Assembly (NCBI RefSeq): GCF_000378385.1
Contig: NZ_KB899659.1
Span: forward strand, 957,418-1,021,417
Length of the DNA stretch: 64,000 nt
Direction of reading: 5' to 3'
DNA from: Paenibacillus daejeonensis DSM 15491
Lineage (GTDB): Bacteria > Bacillota > Bacilli > Paenibacillales > Paenibacillaceae
Shown here: piece by piece, positions 22,527 to 29,468 of the stretch
How the letters are laid out: every line of letters begins with the position of its first letter
How positions within the stretch are numbered: the stretch's first letter is position 1
Notes under the pieces: model-generated
Told to the model about the DNA's origin: nothing
The model's database searches: none
Seen by the model: the letters and a program-made list of their open reading frames with translations, nothing else
Position numbers and translations under genes: made by a program

Positions 22527-23267
22527 CTATGCCAGCTTCGCTGACTGGCTCAAGAATTTGTTAATGAAGTAAATCTGACCTTTGCCGGTGATTTTAGTTG
22601 TTCGTGTTTGCTTCGTGCCCTCACTGGCACTTGAACGAAGTCCGATTTTCACTTCCATGATGCCGAGATCCATCGAACGCTGCGTAGGCATGTTGTACTC
22701 GCTGCCGCCTTTAATGAGGTAACCGTTCTGACGGAGCCAATCGAAAAGCCGTTTCTCACCAGTGTTGATCCCGTTTTGGCGCAGCAGCTTCGAAAGATCC
22801 GCGACCAGGATTGAATCCTCGGATACTTGTAGCGATTCGGCAAACACTACTAGAGGACGTTCAGCCTCGATCTGACCTTGAAGCATGCTGTTCTTTTCCG
22901 CTAGGTCAGCAGCCAACCTCAGCGCTTCTGGTAGGGTTCCTGGTAAAACGAACGGATTAACATTCAACGCATCGCGCATCCGGTTAAACTCAGCAATATA
23001 CCTTTCCTTGAACCGAGCTGCTTCGCGGCCGGTGTAGCCCATGACCAGGAATGCAAAGCCGTCTTGAGTGATGAGATACTTCGGGTAAGTACGACCACGA
23101 TCGCTCCGGTATGTTGACTCGCCAAAATTGGCGGTTGAGAATTCCGGACTGCAATCTAGGGTACGTATGTCCCGGATTACCTTGTCGTGATCCTTGCCGA
23201 ACGTTTCGGCGATGGTCAGGCTGTCGGTGATAGGGCGGCCGTTTTGTATAAAGACTAAATTTTGCAT
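22527..23267 (-). CDS. Phage antirepressor (Rha plus KilA-C/ANT domains)
   Basis: The 246-residue protein has an N-terminal Rha-like domain (residues about 1-90, with TIAETFGKDHDKVIRDIRTL and DGFAFLVMGYTGREA) and a C-terminal ANT/KilA-C-type domain (about 125-240, with KLLRQNGINTGEKRLFDWLRQNGYL). Proteins of this design counteract prophage repressors or switch phage programs. It is the second gene downstream of the lytic promoter, after the Cro-like gene. GGAGGCAACAAT precedes the ATG. Confidence 0.82.
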   Translation of the reverse strand: MQNLVFIQNGRPITDSLTIAETFGKDHDKVIRDIRTLDCSPEFSTANFGESTYRSDRGRTYPKYLITQDGFAFLVMGYTGREAARFKERYIAEFNRMRDALNVNPFVLPGTLPEALRLAADLAEKNSMLQGQIEAERPLVVFAESLQVSEDSILVADLSKLLRQNGINTGEKRLFDWLRQNGYLIKGGSEYNMPTQRSMDLGIMEVKIGLRSSASEGTKQTRTTKITGKGQIYFINKFLSQSAKLA

Positions 23268-23285
23268 TATTGTTGCCTCCTATAT

Positions 23286-23300
23286 GTGCGTTTTACGCAC
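23286..23300. promoter_or_regulatory. Perfect operator copy downstream of the cro-like gene
   Basis: GTGCGTTTTACGCAC is a 15-bp site with perfect GTGCGT/ACGCAC arms. Three close relatives lie at the lytic promoter on the other side of the cro-like gene. A repressor bound here could loop to those sites or block readthrough. Confidence 0.7.
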
Positions 23301-23493
23301 TTTCTGGGCGAAAAATAACACTGATATTTTTTTTCAATTCTCTAGCTATAGCTTGGGCTACTTTTAAAGAAGGGTCATGCTCGCCTCTTTCGATATTCGC
23401 TAAGTAAGCTCTTGTAATTCCAATTCGCTGGGCAAGCTCCAGTTGCGTCAAGCCTTTTGATTTTCTAGCAGCTATTAGCTCGTTACGTTTCAT
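23293..23493 (-). CDS. Cro-like XRE regulator
   Basis: The 66-residue protein MKRNELIAARKSKGLTQLEL... is an XRE/Cro-type helix-turn-helix over almost its whole length (LAQRIGITRAYLANIERGEHDPS). It is the first gene of the leftward lytic operon, directly after the operator cluster, as cro is in lambda-like switches. The ATG at 23493 follows AAGGAG by nine bases. A further operator copy overlaps its 3' end. Confidence 0.82.
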   Translation of the reverse strand: MKRNELIAARKSKGLTQLELAQRIGITRAYLANIERGEHDPSLKVAQAIARELKKNISVIFRPESA

Positions 23494-23512
23494 AAGATGC
23501 AACTCCTTTCAT

Positions 23513-23604
23513 GTTCGTTATTCGCACCTCTTATTCATAGTATATGTTCGTTTAGCGCACTTGTCAATAAAAAGTTCGTTTTACGCACTGTTTATTTTAC
23601 GAAC
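23513..23604. promoter_or_regulatory. Operator cluster of the genetic switch
   Basis: Sites at 23513-23527 (GTTCGTTATTCGCAC), 23546-23560 (GTTCGTTTAGCGCAC) and 23574-23588 (GTTCGTTTTACGCAC) share a 15-bp dyad pattern with the perfect copy at 23286-23300. GTTTATTTTACGAAC at 23590-23604 is a weaker fifth copy. One site fills the spacer of the leftward promoter and the weak copy lies near the rightward repressor promoter. The divergent repressor and Cro-like proteins are the natural ligands. Confidence 0.75.
23539..23567 (-). promoter_or_regulatory. Leftward lytic promoter
   Basis: The minus strand reads TTGACA, 17 bases, TATACT. The spacer contains the operator at 23546-23560, so repressor binding would occlude RNA polymerase. 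It drives the cro-like gene, the antirepressor and the early operon. Confidence 0.82.
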
Positions 23605-23639
23605 ACTGAATGTTAATATATTTCGTGAGGTGGATTAAA

Positions 23640-24026
23640 GTGAACTTTCCGCAAAGACTAAGGGAATTAAGAGAATCGAGAGGTTTATCGCAAGAGGATT
23701 TAGCTGAGATTTTGGGGATTCCTCGTTCTTCTATAACTCATTATGAGCAAGAAGATCAGGATCGTTTACCGCGAAGAAAAAGATTAGAGCAAATCGCCGA
23801 TTATTTCAAAGTGAAGATTGATTATTTATTAGGAAGGGATAACGAAAAAGAAGACTCCGCCATTGTTGATGAGGAATCATTTCGTTATGAAGCTCAGGAA
23901 AATAAAACAGAATCCATTTTAAGAGAGATAGTTAAAAAATACGACCTAGATCTGACCAATCCAGGAGAAAAGGAAAAGCTCGAGAGGATTATTGAAATTG
24001 TTACTGGAGATTCAAAAAAGAAATGA
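23640..24026 (+). CDS. Prophage repressor (XRE type, no protease domain)
   Basis: The 128-residue protein has an N-terminal XRE helix-turn-helix (residues about 5-65: RLRELRESRGLSQEDLAEILG...SSITHYEQ) followed by YLLGRDN and a charged helical C-terminus. Its size and layout resemble ImmR-type repressors. It lacks the S24 self-cleaving domain of lambda-type CI, and no ImmA-type protease gene lies beside it. It starts at GTG 23640 after GAGGTGG and is divergent from the cro-like gene. It should bind the shared operators. Confidence 0.82.
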   Translation: MNFPQRLRELRESRGLSQEDLAEILGIPRSSITHYEQEDQDRLPRRKRLEQIADYFKVKIDYLLGRDNEKEDSAIVDEESFRYEAQENKTESILREIVKKYDLDLTNPGEKEKLERIIEIVTGDSKKK

Positions 24027-24114
24027 AGTCAATTAAGTCATTAGTTTCTACATCTTCAAGCCCTTTAATTTTTGATTTTAGTTTTTCGATTTCATCTCTA
24101 TCTTTCTGTTTCAT
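24001..24114 (-). CDS. 37-residue antisense small protein opposite the repressor 3' end
   Basis: MKQKDRDEIEKLKSKIKGL begins a charged coiled-coil-like peptide ending FISFLNLQ. AAGGGG precedes the ATG. It overlaps the repressor 3' end on the opposite strand by 26 bases. It lies about 80 bases downstream of a strong minus-strand promoter carrying a LexA-like box, so it could be an SOS-induced anti-repressor peptide or part of an antisense RNA. No homology is claimed. Confidence 0.4.
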   Translation of the reverse strand: MKQKDRDEIEKLKSKIKGLEDVETNDLIDFISFLNLQ

Positions 24115-24200
24115 AATGACACCGCCCCTTTTTTATGTAAAATACGATGACCGCGGTTTCAAAAAAACAATTATTGATCAGTTTATGTCACTGTTTGTCC

Positions 24201-24229
24201 ATTATATGCGAATGCCTGTTCGCATTCAA
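24201..24229 (-). promoter_or_regulatory. Minus-strand promoter with LexA-like box, facing the repressor
   Basis: The minus strand reads TTGAAT, exactly 17 bases, TATAAT. The spacer contains CGAATGCCTGTTCG (24209-24222, plus-strand reading), matching the Bacillus LexA consensus CGAACRNRYGTTYG at 12 of 14 positions. Transcription runs through the 37-residue frame and antisense into the repressor gene. LexA control is inferred from sequence. Confidence 0.65.
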
Positions 24230-24262
24230 GGTTAATATTAGAAAATAAATACGGGGAGCAGT

Positions 24263-24481
24263 ATGATGCGGTATTTACCGGATCGCTGCCGCCTTCTCGA
24301 ATGGTATAAAGAATCAGGTATTTCACAGCGTGAAGTGTCAATTATAACTGGGATATCAGACAGCCATCTATCCGATTACGCACATAATCGAAGAACGATG
24401 AGTCTTCCCACATTAATGACAGTAGCCATGGCTCTGAAAATGGAGAATCCGATTCAATTATATACCTGGAAGACTAAATGA
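24263..24481 (+). CDS. Small HTH regulator of the lysogeny region
   Basis: The 72-residue protein has a helix-turn-helix (SGISQREVSIITGISDSHLSDYA, about residues 16-38) like short XRE/Cro-type regulators and ends YTWKTK. GGGGAGCAGT precedes the ATG. It lies on the plus strand after the repressor and the LexA-like promoter. A role in lysogeny control is inferred from location. Confidence 0.6.
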   Translation: MMRYLPDRCRLLEWYKESGISQREVSIITGISDSHLSDYAHNRRTMSLPTLMTVAMALKMENPIQLYTWKTK

Positions 24482-24648
24482 GAAGGCGCGGAGGGAACAC
24501 CCTCCCGATCCGGCCAAGATTTCCCCATATGGGGAAACAAACCCCGCACCGCTATGTGCTCCTCTTCATTATAGATGGGTATGTCAGAAAAATCTGTCGA
24601 ATGAAGTCGAATAAACGAGAGTGGACAGTTCAGGGGGGTTGAACTGTA
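24482..24648. repeat. Intergenic palindromes beside the lysogeny region
   Basis: TTTCCCCATATGGGGAAA (24520-24537) is an 18-bp perfect palindrome, preceded by GGAGGG-AACA-CCCTCC. ACAGTTCA (24625-24632) pairs with TGAACTGT (24640-24647) across a G6T loop just after the LytTR gene. None has a T tract, so operators or RNA structures are likelier than terminators. No gene is seen. Confidence 0.5.
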
Positions 24649-25002
24649 TCACTTTCCCTCAACCATGCGGGATCTCCCCGAAACTAAAATTTCGACATTA
24701 TCGATAAATGTTATGCGCAATTCCTTCCCAACTCGCTCAATCTTCTTAACTCTGCTGTTGTTTATTATTTTGGATCTGTCGTATTGGACAAATCCATAGT
24801 CTGCGAGAGCTTGAGATAAGTCCTTAAGCGTCATGAGTGGAGCGTAAGATCCGCTAGCAGTATGATAAACCGGCACCAGGCTAGAAGACGTACGCGGCCG
24901 ATACAAATCGATGTAATCGACGGCCGACAATGCGAACACTTTGAAATCTGTTTCATCACCTTTTCTACCAACCGTTTTAACCCCAACTATCTTTATGACC
25001 AT
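24649..25002 (-). CDS. Stand-alone LytTR DNA-binding regulator
   Basis: The 117-residue protein has no receiver domain. Its C-terminal about 75 residues match the LytTR beta-domain: YHTASGSYAPLMTLKDLSQAL, then GFVQYDRSKIINNSRVKKIE. Free-standing LytTR proteins control membrane, bacteriocin or competence genes. It is divergent from a membrane SH3-like protein and lies at the prophage end next to sigK. The ATG at 25002 sits just after AGAGGTG; an upstream TTG is also possible. Confidence 0.75.
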   Translation of the reverse strand: MVIKIVGVKTVGRKGDETDFKVFALSAVDYIDLYRPRTSSSLVPVYHTASGSYAPLMTLKDLSQALADYGFVQYDRSKIINNSRVKKIERVGKELRITFIDNVEILVSGRSRMVEGK

Positions 25003-25106
25003 CACCTCTGTAGATTCTAGTTGCCCCAACCTATATTAGTTGAATTTTCCAGAGTGGTCATCGGTCAATATGTGGAAGCAAATAAATATAATAAGGAGAT
25101 TTTGAA

Positions 25107-25535
25107 ATGGCTGACAATCAAGGGTCCCCTAAGGTGAATTCGAATAAAGGATGTCTGTTCTTTATATTATTTTTTGCGCTCGTCGCACTCTTCGTTGCAA
25201 CAAATTTAAAAGAGGAATCGCCGGATGCTGCTCCAAAGAAAAGCACGAAGAGCGAACCCAGTTCTACGCTGGTCATGAGTGGCCAGAATGGAAAATTGAA
25301 AACCACGACTTACATAGGCTTAGGGGAGTCCAAGGACAACTATAATGAAATGATGAAGTATATCGTCGCAGACAATTTGGACGCAGTAGGTAGGATGCTG
25401 CTGGATGGAAGAATAACGATGGGTAAGGCCGGGGATGCCGTAACAGTGATTGACCGGGGTATCATGAACACAAAGATAGAGCTGCTAAGCACAGGTCAGC
25501 GCGGGTGGGTGCCATCAGAGTTTGTTATCAAGTGA
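25107..25535 (+). CDS. Membrane-anchored SH3-like protein
   Basis: The 142-residue protein has a short cytoplasmic start, one membrane segment (about residues 16-33: [18 protein letters not shown]), a Ser/Lys-rich linker, and a C-terminal bacterial SH3-like domain ([12 protein letters not shown]...[10 protein letters not shown]). This suggests cell-wall or envelope sensing outside the membrane. It is divergent from the LytTR gene, a possible regulator-target pair, and followed by its own terminator. AAGGAGATTTTGAA precedes the ATG. Confidence 0.65.
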   Translation: MADNQGSPKVNSNKGCLFFILFFALVALFVATNLKEESPDAAPKKSTKSEPSSTLVMSGQNGKLKTTTYIGLGESKDNYNEMMKYIVADNLDAVGRMLLDGRITMGKAGDAVTVIDRGIMNTKIELLSTGQRGWVPSEFVIK

Positions 25536-25544
25536 AGTAAGAAA

Positions 25545-25568
25545 GGAGCCTCGCAGCTCCCTTTTTTT
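25545..25568 (+). terminator. Terminator after the SH3-like gene
   Basis: GGAGC-CTCGCA-GCTCC followed by CTTTTTTT, ten bases after the stop of the SH3-like gene. It also overlaps the phage-derived 3' end of the interrupted sigK frame. Confidence 0.7.
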
Positions 25569-25595
25569 ATGATCCCATGCCCCTCTTCTGACATT

Positions 25596-25620
25596 AAAGA
25601 CTCATTTTCTATACATCTAG
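25596..25620 (-). other. Prophage-sigK junction (att site)
   Basis: On the minus strand sigK reads TGTATAGAAAATGAG, encoding CIENE, and homology stops there. The AATGA (25602-25606) is the same pentamer used by B. subtilis skin recombination in this codon context. Codons here (AGA, ATA, GAA, AAT) are AT-rich compared with the preceding GC-rich codons, suggesting the site is held by the recombinase. The partner site is outside the window. Confidence 0.75.
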
Positions 25621-26002
25621 CCGCGAACGTCGCCAGCTTCGTGCCTTTGCCCGTCTGGAAGCTCTCGATTGCCTTGATCAGGCCAATGGTGCCGATAGAA
25701 ATGAGGTCCTCCAGATCTTCGCCGGTGTTATCGAACTTCTTGACGATATGGGCAACCAAACGGAGATTATGTTCAATAAGCAAATTACGTGAGTGTTGAT
25801 TGCCCTGCGCAAACAATGCCAGATGCCGGGCCTCTTCCTCTTCCTGCAACGGCTGTGGAAACGCGTTATTTTTTACGTACGAGACGAGCATGGACAGCTG
25901 CTTAATGAATAAAGCAACCGCCGTTAATAAACCTGGCATGTCATCGGCCACCCCCACCATGTGATGCCGGGGTCCCTGCTCCCCGGAACAAGACTGTTGT
26001 AC

Positions 26003-26010
26003 AGTGTATG
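26003..26010 (-). promoter_or_regulatory. SigE-type -10 of sigK
   Basis: CATACACT on the minus strand, about 64 bases before the sigK start, matches the sporulation sigma-E -10 CATACAHT. The -35 is degenerate (CACAGATA region). This fits early mother-cell expression of sigK. Confidence 0.55.
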
Positions 26011-26064
26011 TGGGCGGCGGCCTATCTGTGCCTGTACGGAATTCTTTTAGTCGATTTGCATGAT

Positions 26065-26100
26065 CAGGCTGTTGAAAAAGAAAAGCCTACAGTTACGGAT
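26065..26100. repeat. Left-end fragment of the dispersed palindromic repeat
   Basis: CAGGCTGTTGAAAAAGAAAA then GCCTACAGTTACGGAT matches the left end of the elements at 49990-50160 and 63444-63605; the rest is absent. It lies just outside sigK. Confidence 0.55.
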
Positions 26101-26136
26101 ATGTATTAGGCGTATCATACTTGGCGAATAGCTCCT

Positions 26137-27330
26137 TTAGCGAAGCTTTAATTCGACCAGGTTATCCCGTGCGTTCCAGGTTAGCTGGATGCCATAAGCT
26201 TCACAGAATGCCCGCAGCGGAATCAACCCCGTCTGTTCGTCCTGCGGCGGCTTCACCCCCTGCAAATTGGAGATCGTACCATCTATAACAAGCGTGGGAA
26301 CGCGTGCCGTTGTTGCCGCAAGGTCGGTCACGGCATCGGAAGGGACTTCAATCTGATAGGCTTGCAAGTGTGACAACAACGCCTCTCCAACACTGGGCGC
26401 ATTGATACGGAAACCAAATGGCTCACCGGGTTGGTTGCTACCCGGGCGAGTAGTGAAGGAGAGCGGTACGCCGAGCTCCTGGAGCGTTTGCTGCAACATG
26501 TCATTGAATGCACCGTAAGGGAAAGCGAATACTTGGCTACCCTGTCCAAGCTCCTCCTGCAACCGCTGCTCAGCCAGCTTGAGGTCGGCCTTGATGCGGC
26601 GCAGATATTCCGTATCGCTCTCGTTGCGTTCCTCCCGTTCCAGATAGAGGTAGTTGGAGAGGAGTGGCCCCTTTTTATGTTTCACATTGACTTCGCCATA
26701 TTGGTGAGAGTCATAGGAATGACTCTGGAAGCTGAAGCCTTGTTCTTGCATCTCTCGCATCTGATCCCAACTCATCTTGGGGCGTCCGCTCTGGTTGTCG
26801 ATCGATGAGACGATGACGAAGTTGGTGGCTGTGTATCCATACTCGCGCAGCAGTGGATAGGCCAGTGTGTAGAAGGTCTCATAGCCATCGTCGAAGGTGA
26901 GTAATACGGCATTGTCCGGCACCGAAGCGCCTTCCAGCATGAAGGCCGTGTATTGCTCCATCGTGATGACGTTGAATTGATGCTCCTTTAGCAGACGCAT
27001 CTGATTGGAAAAATCTCCTATATACATTTCATCCGGGGAATTTGGATCTTCTGTCAGATCGTGATACATCAATACAATAACTTTGTTGGAATAATAATTA
27101 TCGCTTTTGTCCGGTGGCATGTCGATCCACTGAATAGGCACATCCAGCTTCTCCCGGATGAAGCTATCCGGGACATATAGAACCCTTTTTTTCCTGACCA
27201 CTTCCAGTTGATCGATCCGTTCTCCGTTGACAGACACACTTACCGGTTCGGATTGGCCGCATGCGGTCAATCCGATGCATAGCAACATTAGGCCAATCAG
27301 CTTTGTTAATCGTCGCGCTTGAATATCCAT
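26137..27330 (-). CDS. Lipoprotein polysaccharide deacetylase with CAO-N-like tail
   Basis: The 397-residue protein starts MDIQARRLTKL and has a lipoprotein signal ending LTAC. The NodB-type deacetylase domain shows MYHDL, TFDDGYETF (catalytic Asp and metal Asp), SHSYDSH (metal His) and FAFPYG. The last about 60 residues (IDGTISN...LIPLRAFCEAYGIQLTWNARDNLVEL) form a copper-amine-oxidase-N-like unit common in Paenibacillus envelope proteins. It probably removes acetyl groups from peptidoglycan or exopolysaccharide outside the membrane. AAAGGAGACGTC precedes the chosen ATG. Confidence 0.85.
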   Translation of the reverse strand: MDIQARRLTKLIGLMLLCIGLTACGQSEPVSVSVNGERIDQLEVVRKKRVLYVPDSFIREKLDVPIQWIDMPPDKSDNYYSNKVIVLMYHDLTEDPNSPDEMYIGDFSNQMRLLKEHQFNVITMEQYTAFMLEGASVPDNAVLLTFDDGYETFYTLAYPLLREYGYTATNFVIVSSIDNQSGRPKMSWDQMREMQEQGFSFQSHSYDSHQYGEVNVKHKKGPLLSNYLYLEREERNESDTEYLRRIKADLKLAEQRLQEELGQGSQVFAFPYGAFNDMLQQTLQELGVPLSFTTRPGSNQPGEPFGFRINAPSVGEALLSHLQAYQIEVPSDAVTDLAATTARVPTLVIDGTISNLQGVKPPQDEQTGLIPLRAFCEAYGIQLTWNARDNLVELKLR

Positions 27331-27491
27331 TATGACGTCTCCTTTACTCTGGGGAATGATTGCAGCGATACTCAACTGACACCCATTGTAAGGAGGACAT
27401 CTTAACGGAAAGAAACTCAAATGCTTAATAATTGCTTACGGTTTGCTGAAGTTCTGTCCAGTCTTTAGCTTGTAAAAAGAATGTCGGACGC

Positions 27492-28619
27492 TTAATACAC
27501 AATCAGCGCATTACTGATTTTGCGTCCCGGGTTCGTGATATAGCTGCCGTTATAATACAGCCCGCTTGATGCCCCGCCATCTAGGTTCATGGCCTGGTAG
27601 GCGCCCACCTGCTTCATCAGCTGGGCAAGCTGGGGAATGGTCGCTCCCCGGGAGGTCAGCAGGATCAGCTTGTGGTCCCGCGTCAGCCCGACTGCACTGC
27701 GGGCACCCCCGTTGCTGAGGATCTTTGGATCCTTAAATCCGCCCAAATCGGGATGGGACACTTGACCATTCACGACCAGCCGCGGGCCTGCCTGAAGCGC
27801 ACCAAACAGATCACCTTGCTCGTATCTGCTCGTAAATTCGCCTCCCGGGACAAACTCTACATTGTTATGCTTATCGAAGACGAGAACCGTCCGAGGATCG
27901 CCAGAAGCTTTTTTGACCAGATCGCCCTTGTGAACAATATAGCCATAAGGCGTCTTGTGAGATTGATCGGTGTACGCATCGAAGAACGTACCATTAATGG
28001 CCGCCAGCGCCTTATAGCGAGCAGCAATGGATTTAAGCTCTTCGGTGCGCCCCACCTCGCCACCGGCCAGCCCAACACCTAGGTTCACCTGGGGATGCAG
28101 CAGGGTGACTGTCAGCATCTGAACGTCAAAGGACTGCCTGCCAATCTTCAGCGTCTTCTTGCTCTGAACGATCCGAGGCTGGTTCTCCGGAACCGCCCCG
28201 CGCGGTACGACGGGGAGTCTGAGTGCGCCTTGGGCACGCTCGGCCACTACTGCTCCGAGGTCCGCTCGCCATTGCAACGCGATTCCGAGCGCTTCTCCGA
28301 TAAAACGAAGCGGAACATAAGTGACCCCTTGTTCAATAAAGGGAGCTGCCTCCAACTGAAAGGCCTGATTGCCGCGCAGCGCTTCCTTCTTGCCTACATA
28401 TAAACGGATTCGTTGTTCACCCTTGGAGATATCCACTCGTTGATTGGGCTTGTCCCACGCCACTTGGGCGCCAAACGCCTCACCAATCAGGCGAATCGGG
28501 ACAAACGTGCGGTTATGAGCGGTATCCATCAGACCATAAGGCTTCGCCGCTGCTCCAGCATTCCCGGCTTGCAGCAGCAGCCCCAAACATAATAAGAGAC
28601 ATAACGAGACTTTCTTCAT
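27492..28619 (-). CDS. Secreted phosphodiester glycosidase with CAO-N domain
   Basis: The 375-residue protein has a signal peptide (MKKVSLCLLLCLGLLLQA) and a double copper-amine-oxidase-N unit (FVPIRLIGEAFGAQVAWD, YVPLRFIGEALGIALQWR). An NAGPA/DUF2233-type phosphodiester glycosidase domain follows, with AAINGTFFDAYT, GPRLVVNGQV and NLDGGASSGLYYNG. Relatives of mammalian uncovering enzyme act on phosphodiester-linked sugars; bacterial roles are probably in wall or capsule metabolism. The ATG at 28619 gives a proper signal peptide, though GAGGAGC is slightly far away. Confidence 0.82.
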   Translation of the reverse strand: MKKVSLCLLLCLGLLLQAGNAGAAAKPYGLMDTAHNRTFVPIRLIGEAFGAQVAWDKPNQRVDISKGEQRIRLYVGKKEALRGNQAFQLEAAPFIEQGVTYVPLRFIGEALGIALQWRADLGAVVAERAQGALRLPVVPRGAVPENQPRIVQSKKTLKIGRQSFDVQMLTVTLLHPQVNLGVGLAGGEVGRTEELKSIAARYKALAAINGTFFDAYTDQSHKTPYGYIVHKGDLVKKASGDPRTVLVFDKHNNVEFVPGGEFTSRYEQGDLFGALQAGPRLVVNGQVSHPDLGGFKDPKILSNGGARSAVGLTRDHKLILLTSRGATIPQLAQLMKQVGAYQAMNLDGGASSGLYYNGSYITNPGRKISNALIVY

Positions 28620-28804
28620 AAACGATTCCAAGCTCCTCTTCGACAAATTTCGCAACATTCCTATTCTAATCCCCTGCTGCTAAATTGTAAATTGTTCCAG
28701 ATTCCGTGATATCGATAACATGACTTTTTTGCAGGAAATGTCGCGTTCCTGTCGAATTCGTACAGACAAGGTGAAACGACTATCCAAGAATAGAAGGTGA
28801 ATCG

Positions 28805-29413
28805 ATGCAGCTGGACAATATTACGGTTCTGGACTTTGAGACCAGCGGCCTGAATCCTTCCCGCGACCGGGTCATTGAGATGTGTGCCATCCGTTGTGAC
28901 AAAGGGGAGATCGTCGGACGCTTCAATACCCTCATCCAATTCGAAGGCCCGTTGGCGCCTAAAATCACAGAGATTACGGGGATTACCTCACCTATGCTAG
29001 AAGGGGGAATGGATGAAGAGACGGCCTTTCGCATCCTGAATCGGATGATTGGCTCCAATCTGATCGTTGCGCACAACGCCGCATTCGACCTTAGTTTTTT
29101 GCATTATACGTTAATGAGACTGGCTGGCCGCTCGTTCAGCAATCACTTCATTGATACGTTGACAATCAGCAGATTGTACCATACCTACCCCCATACGCTG
29201 CAGGATATGTGCAATACGTATGGAATCCAACTGGACCAGGGTCACCGGGCCGATTTTGACGTACTAGCTACCTGGGAGCTGCTGAAGAAATTCAACCGTC
29301 AGTATGATCTGAATGCCATGGTTAATCGCCTCGGCTACGTCGAGAAGTACGGACCGCCCAAATGGGCACCCGACTGGGCCCAACTCGAAGGCATGCGACT
29401 CAAATTTGCTTAA
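28805..29413 (+). CDS. DnaQ-like 3'-5' exonuclease
   Basis: The 202-residue protein is a DEDDh exonuclease: LDFETSG (residues about 8-14), HNAAFDLSFL, and HRADFDV with the catalytic His and Asp. It resembles the stand-alone DnaQ/PolC-type nucleases, which trim DNA or RNA 3' ends. No polymerase part is present. GAAGGTGAATCG precedes the ATG. It is transcribed alone and ends in a shared bidirectional terminator. Confidence 0.83.
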   Translation: MQLDNITVLDFETSGLNPSRDRVIEMCAIRCDKGEIVGRFNTLIQFEGPLAPKITEITGITSPMLEGGMDEETAFRILNRMIGSNLIVAHNAAFDLSFLHYTLMRLAGRSFSNHFIDTLTISRLYHTYPHTLQDMCNTYGIQLDQGHRADFDVLATWELLKKFNRQYDLNAMVNRLGYVEKYGPPKWAPDWAQLEGMRLKFA

Positions 29414-29422
29414 ACGATACAT

Positions 29423-29464
29423 AAAAAGCCCTCGCCTGAGCCAATGGCTCTCAGCGAGGGCTTT
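29423..29464. terminator. Bidirectional terminator
   Basis: AAGCCCTCGC and GCGAGGGCTT flank an inner CTGAG/CTCAG stem, with A and T runs on the two sides. It serves the exonuclease gene and the convergent CAO-N gene. Confidence 0.75.
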
Positions 29465-29468
29465 GTCA

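Larger units (their letters stand above)
25496..25939 (-). pseudogene. sigK: N-terminal part of sigK, interrupted by the prophage
   Basis: Residues 1 to about 113 match the N-terminal part of sigma-K ([20 protein letters not shown]..., [41 protein letters not shown]), which drives late mother-cell sporulation genes. After CIENE the frame continues as SLMSEEGHG..., unrelated phage sequence, to a stop at 25496. The C-terminal half with regions 3-4 is missing and should lie at the far left prophage end. I start at the ATG at 25939 after GGGGGTGG. The frame overlaps the SH3-like gene and its terminator. Function would need precise excision, as in B. subtilis skin. Confidence 0.88.

Noticed and set aside
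24023-24235. A 70-codon plus-strand frame after the repressor.
   Set aside because: It has low-complexity Ser/Phe content and no ribosome site, and overlaps the LexA-like promoter and the minus-strand small frame.
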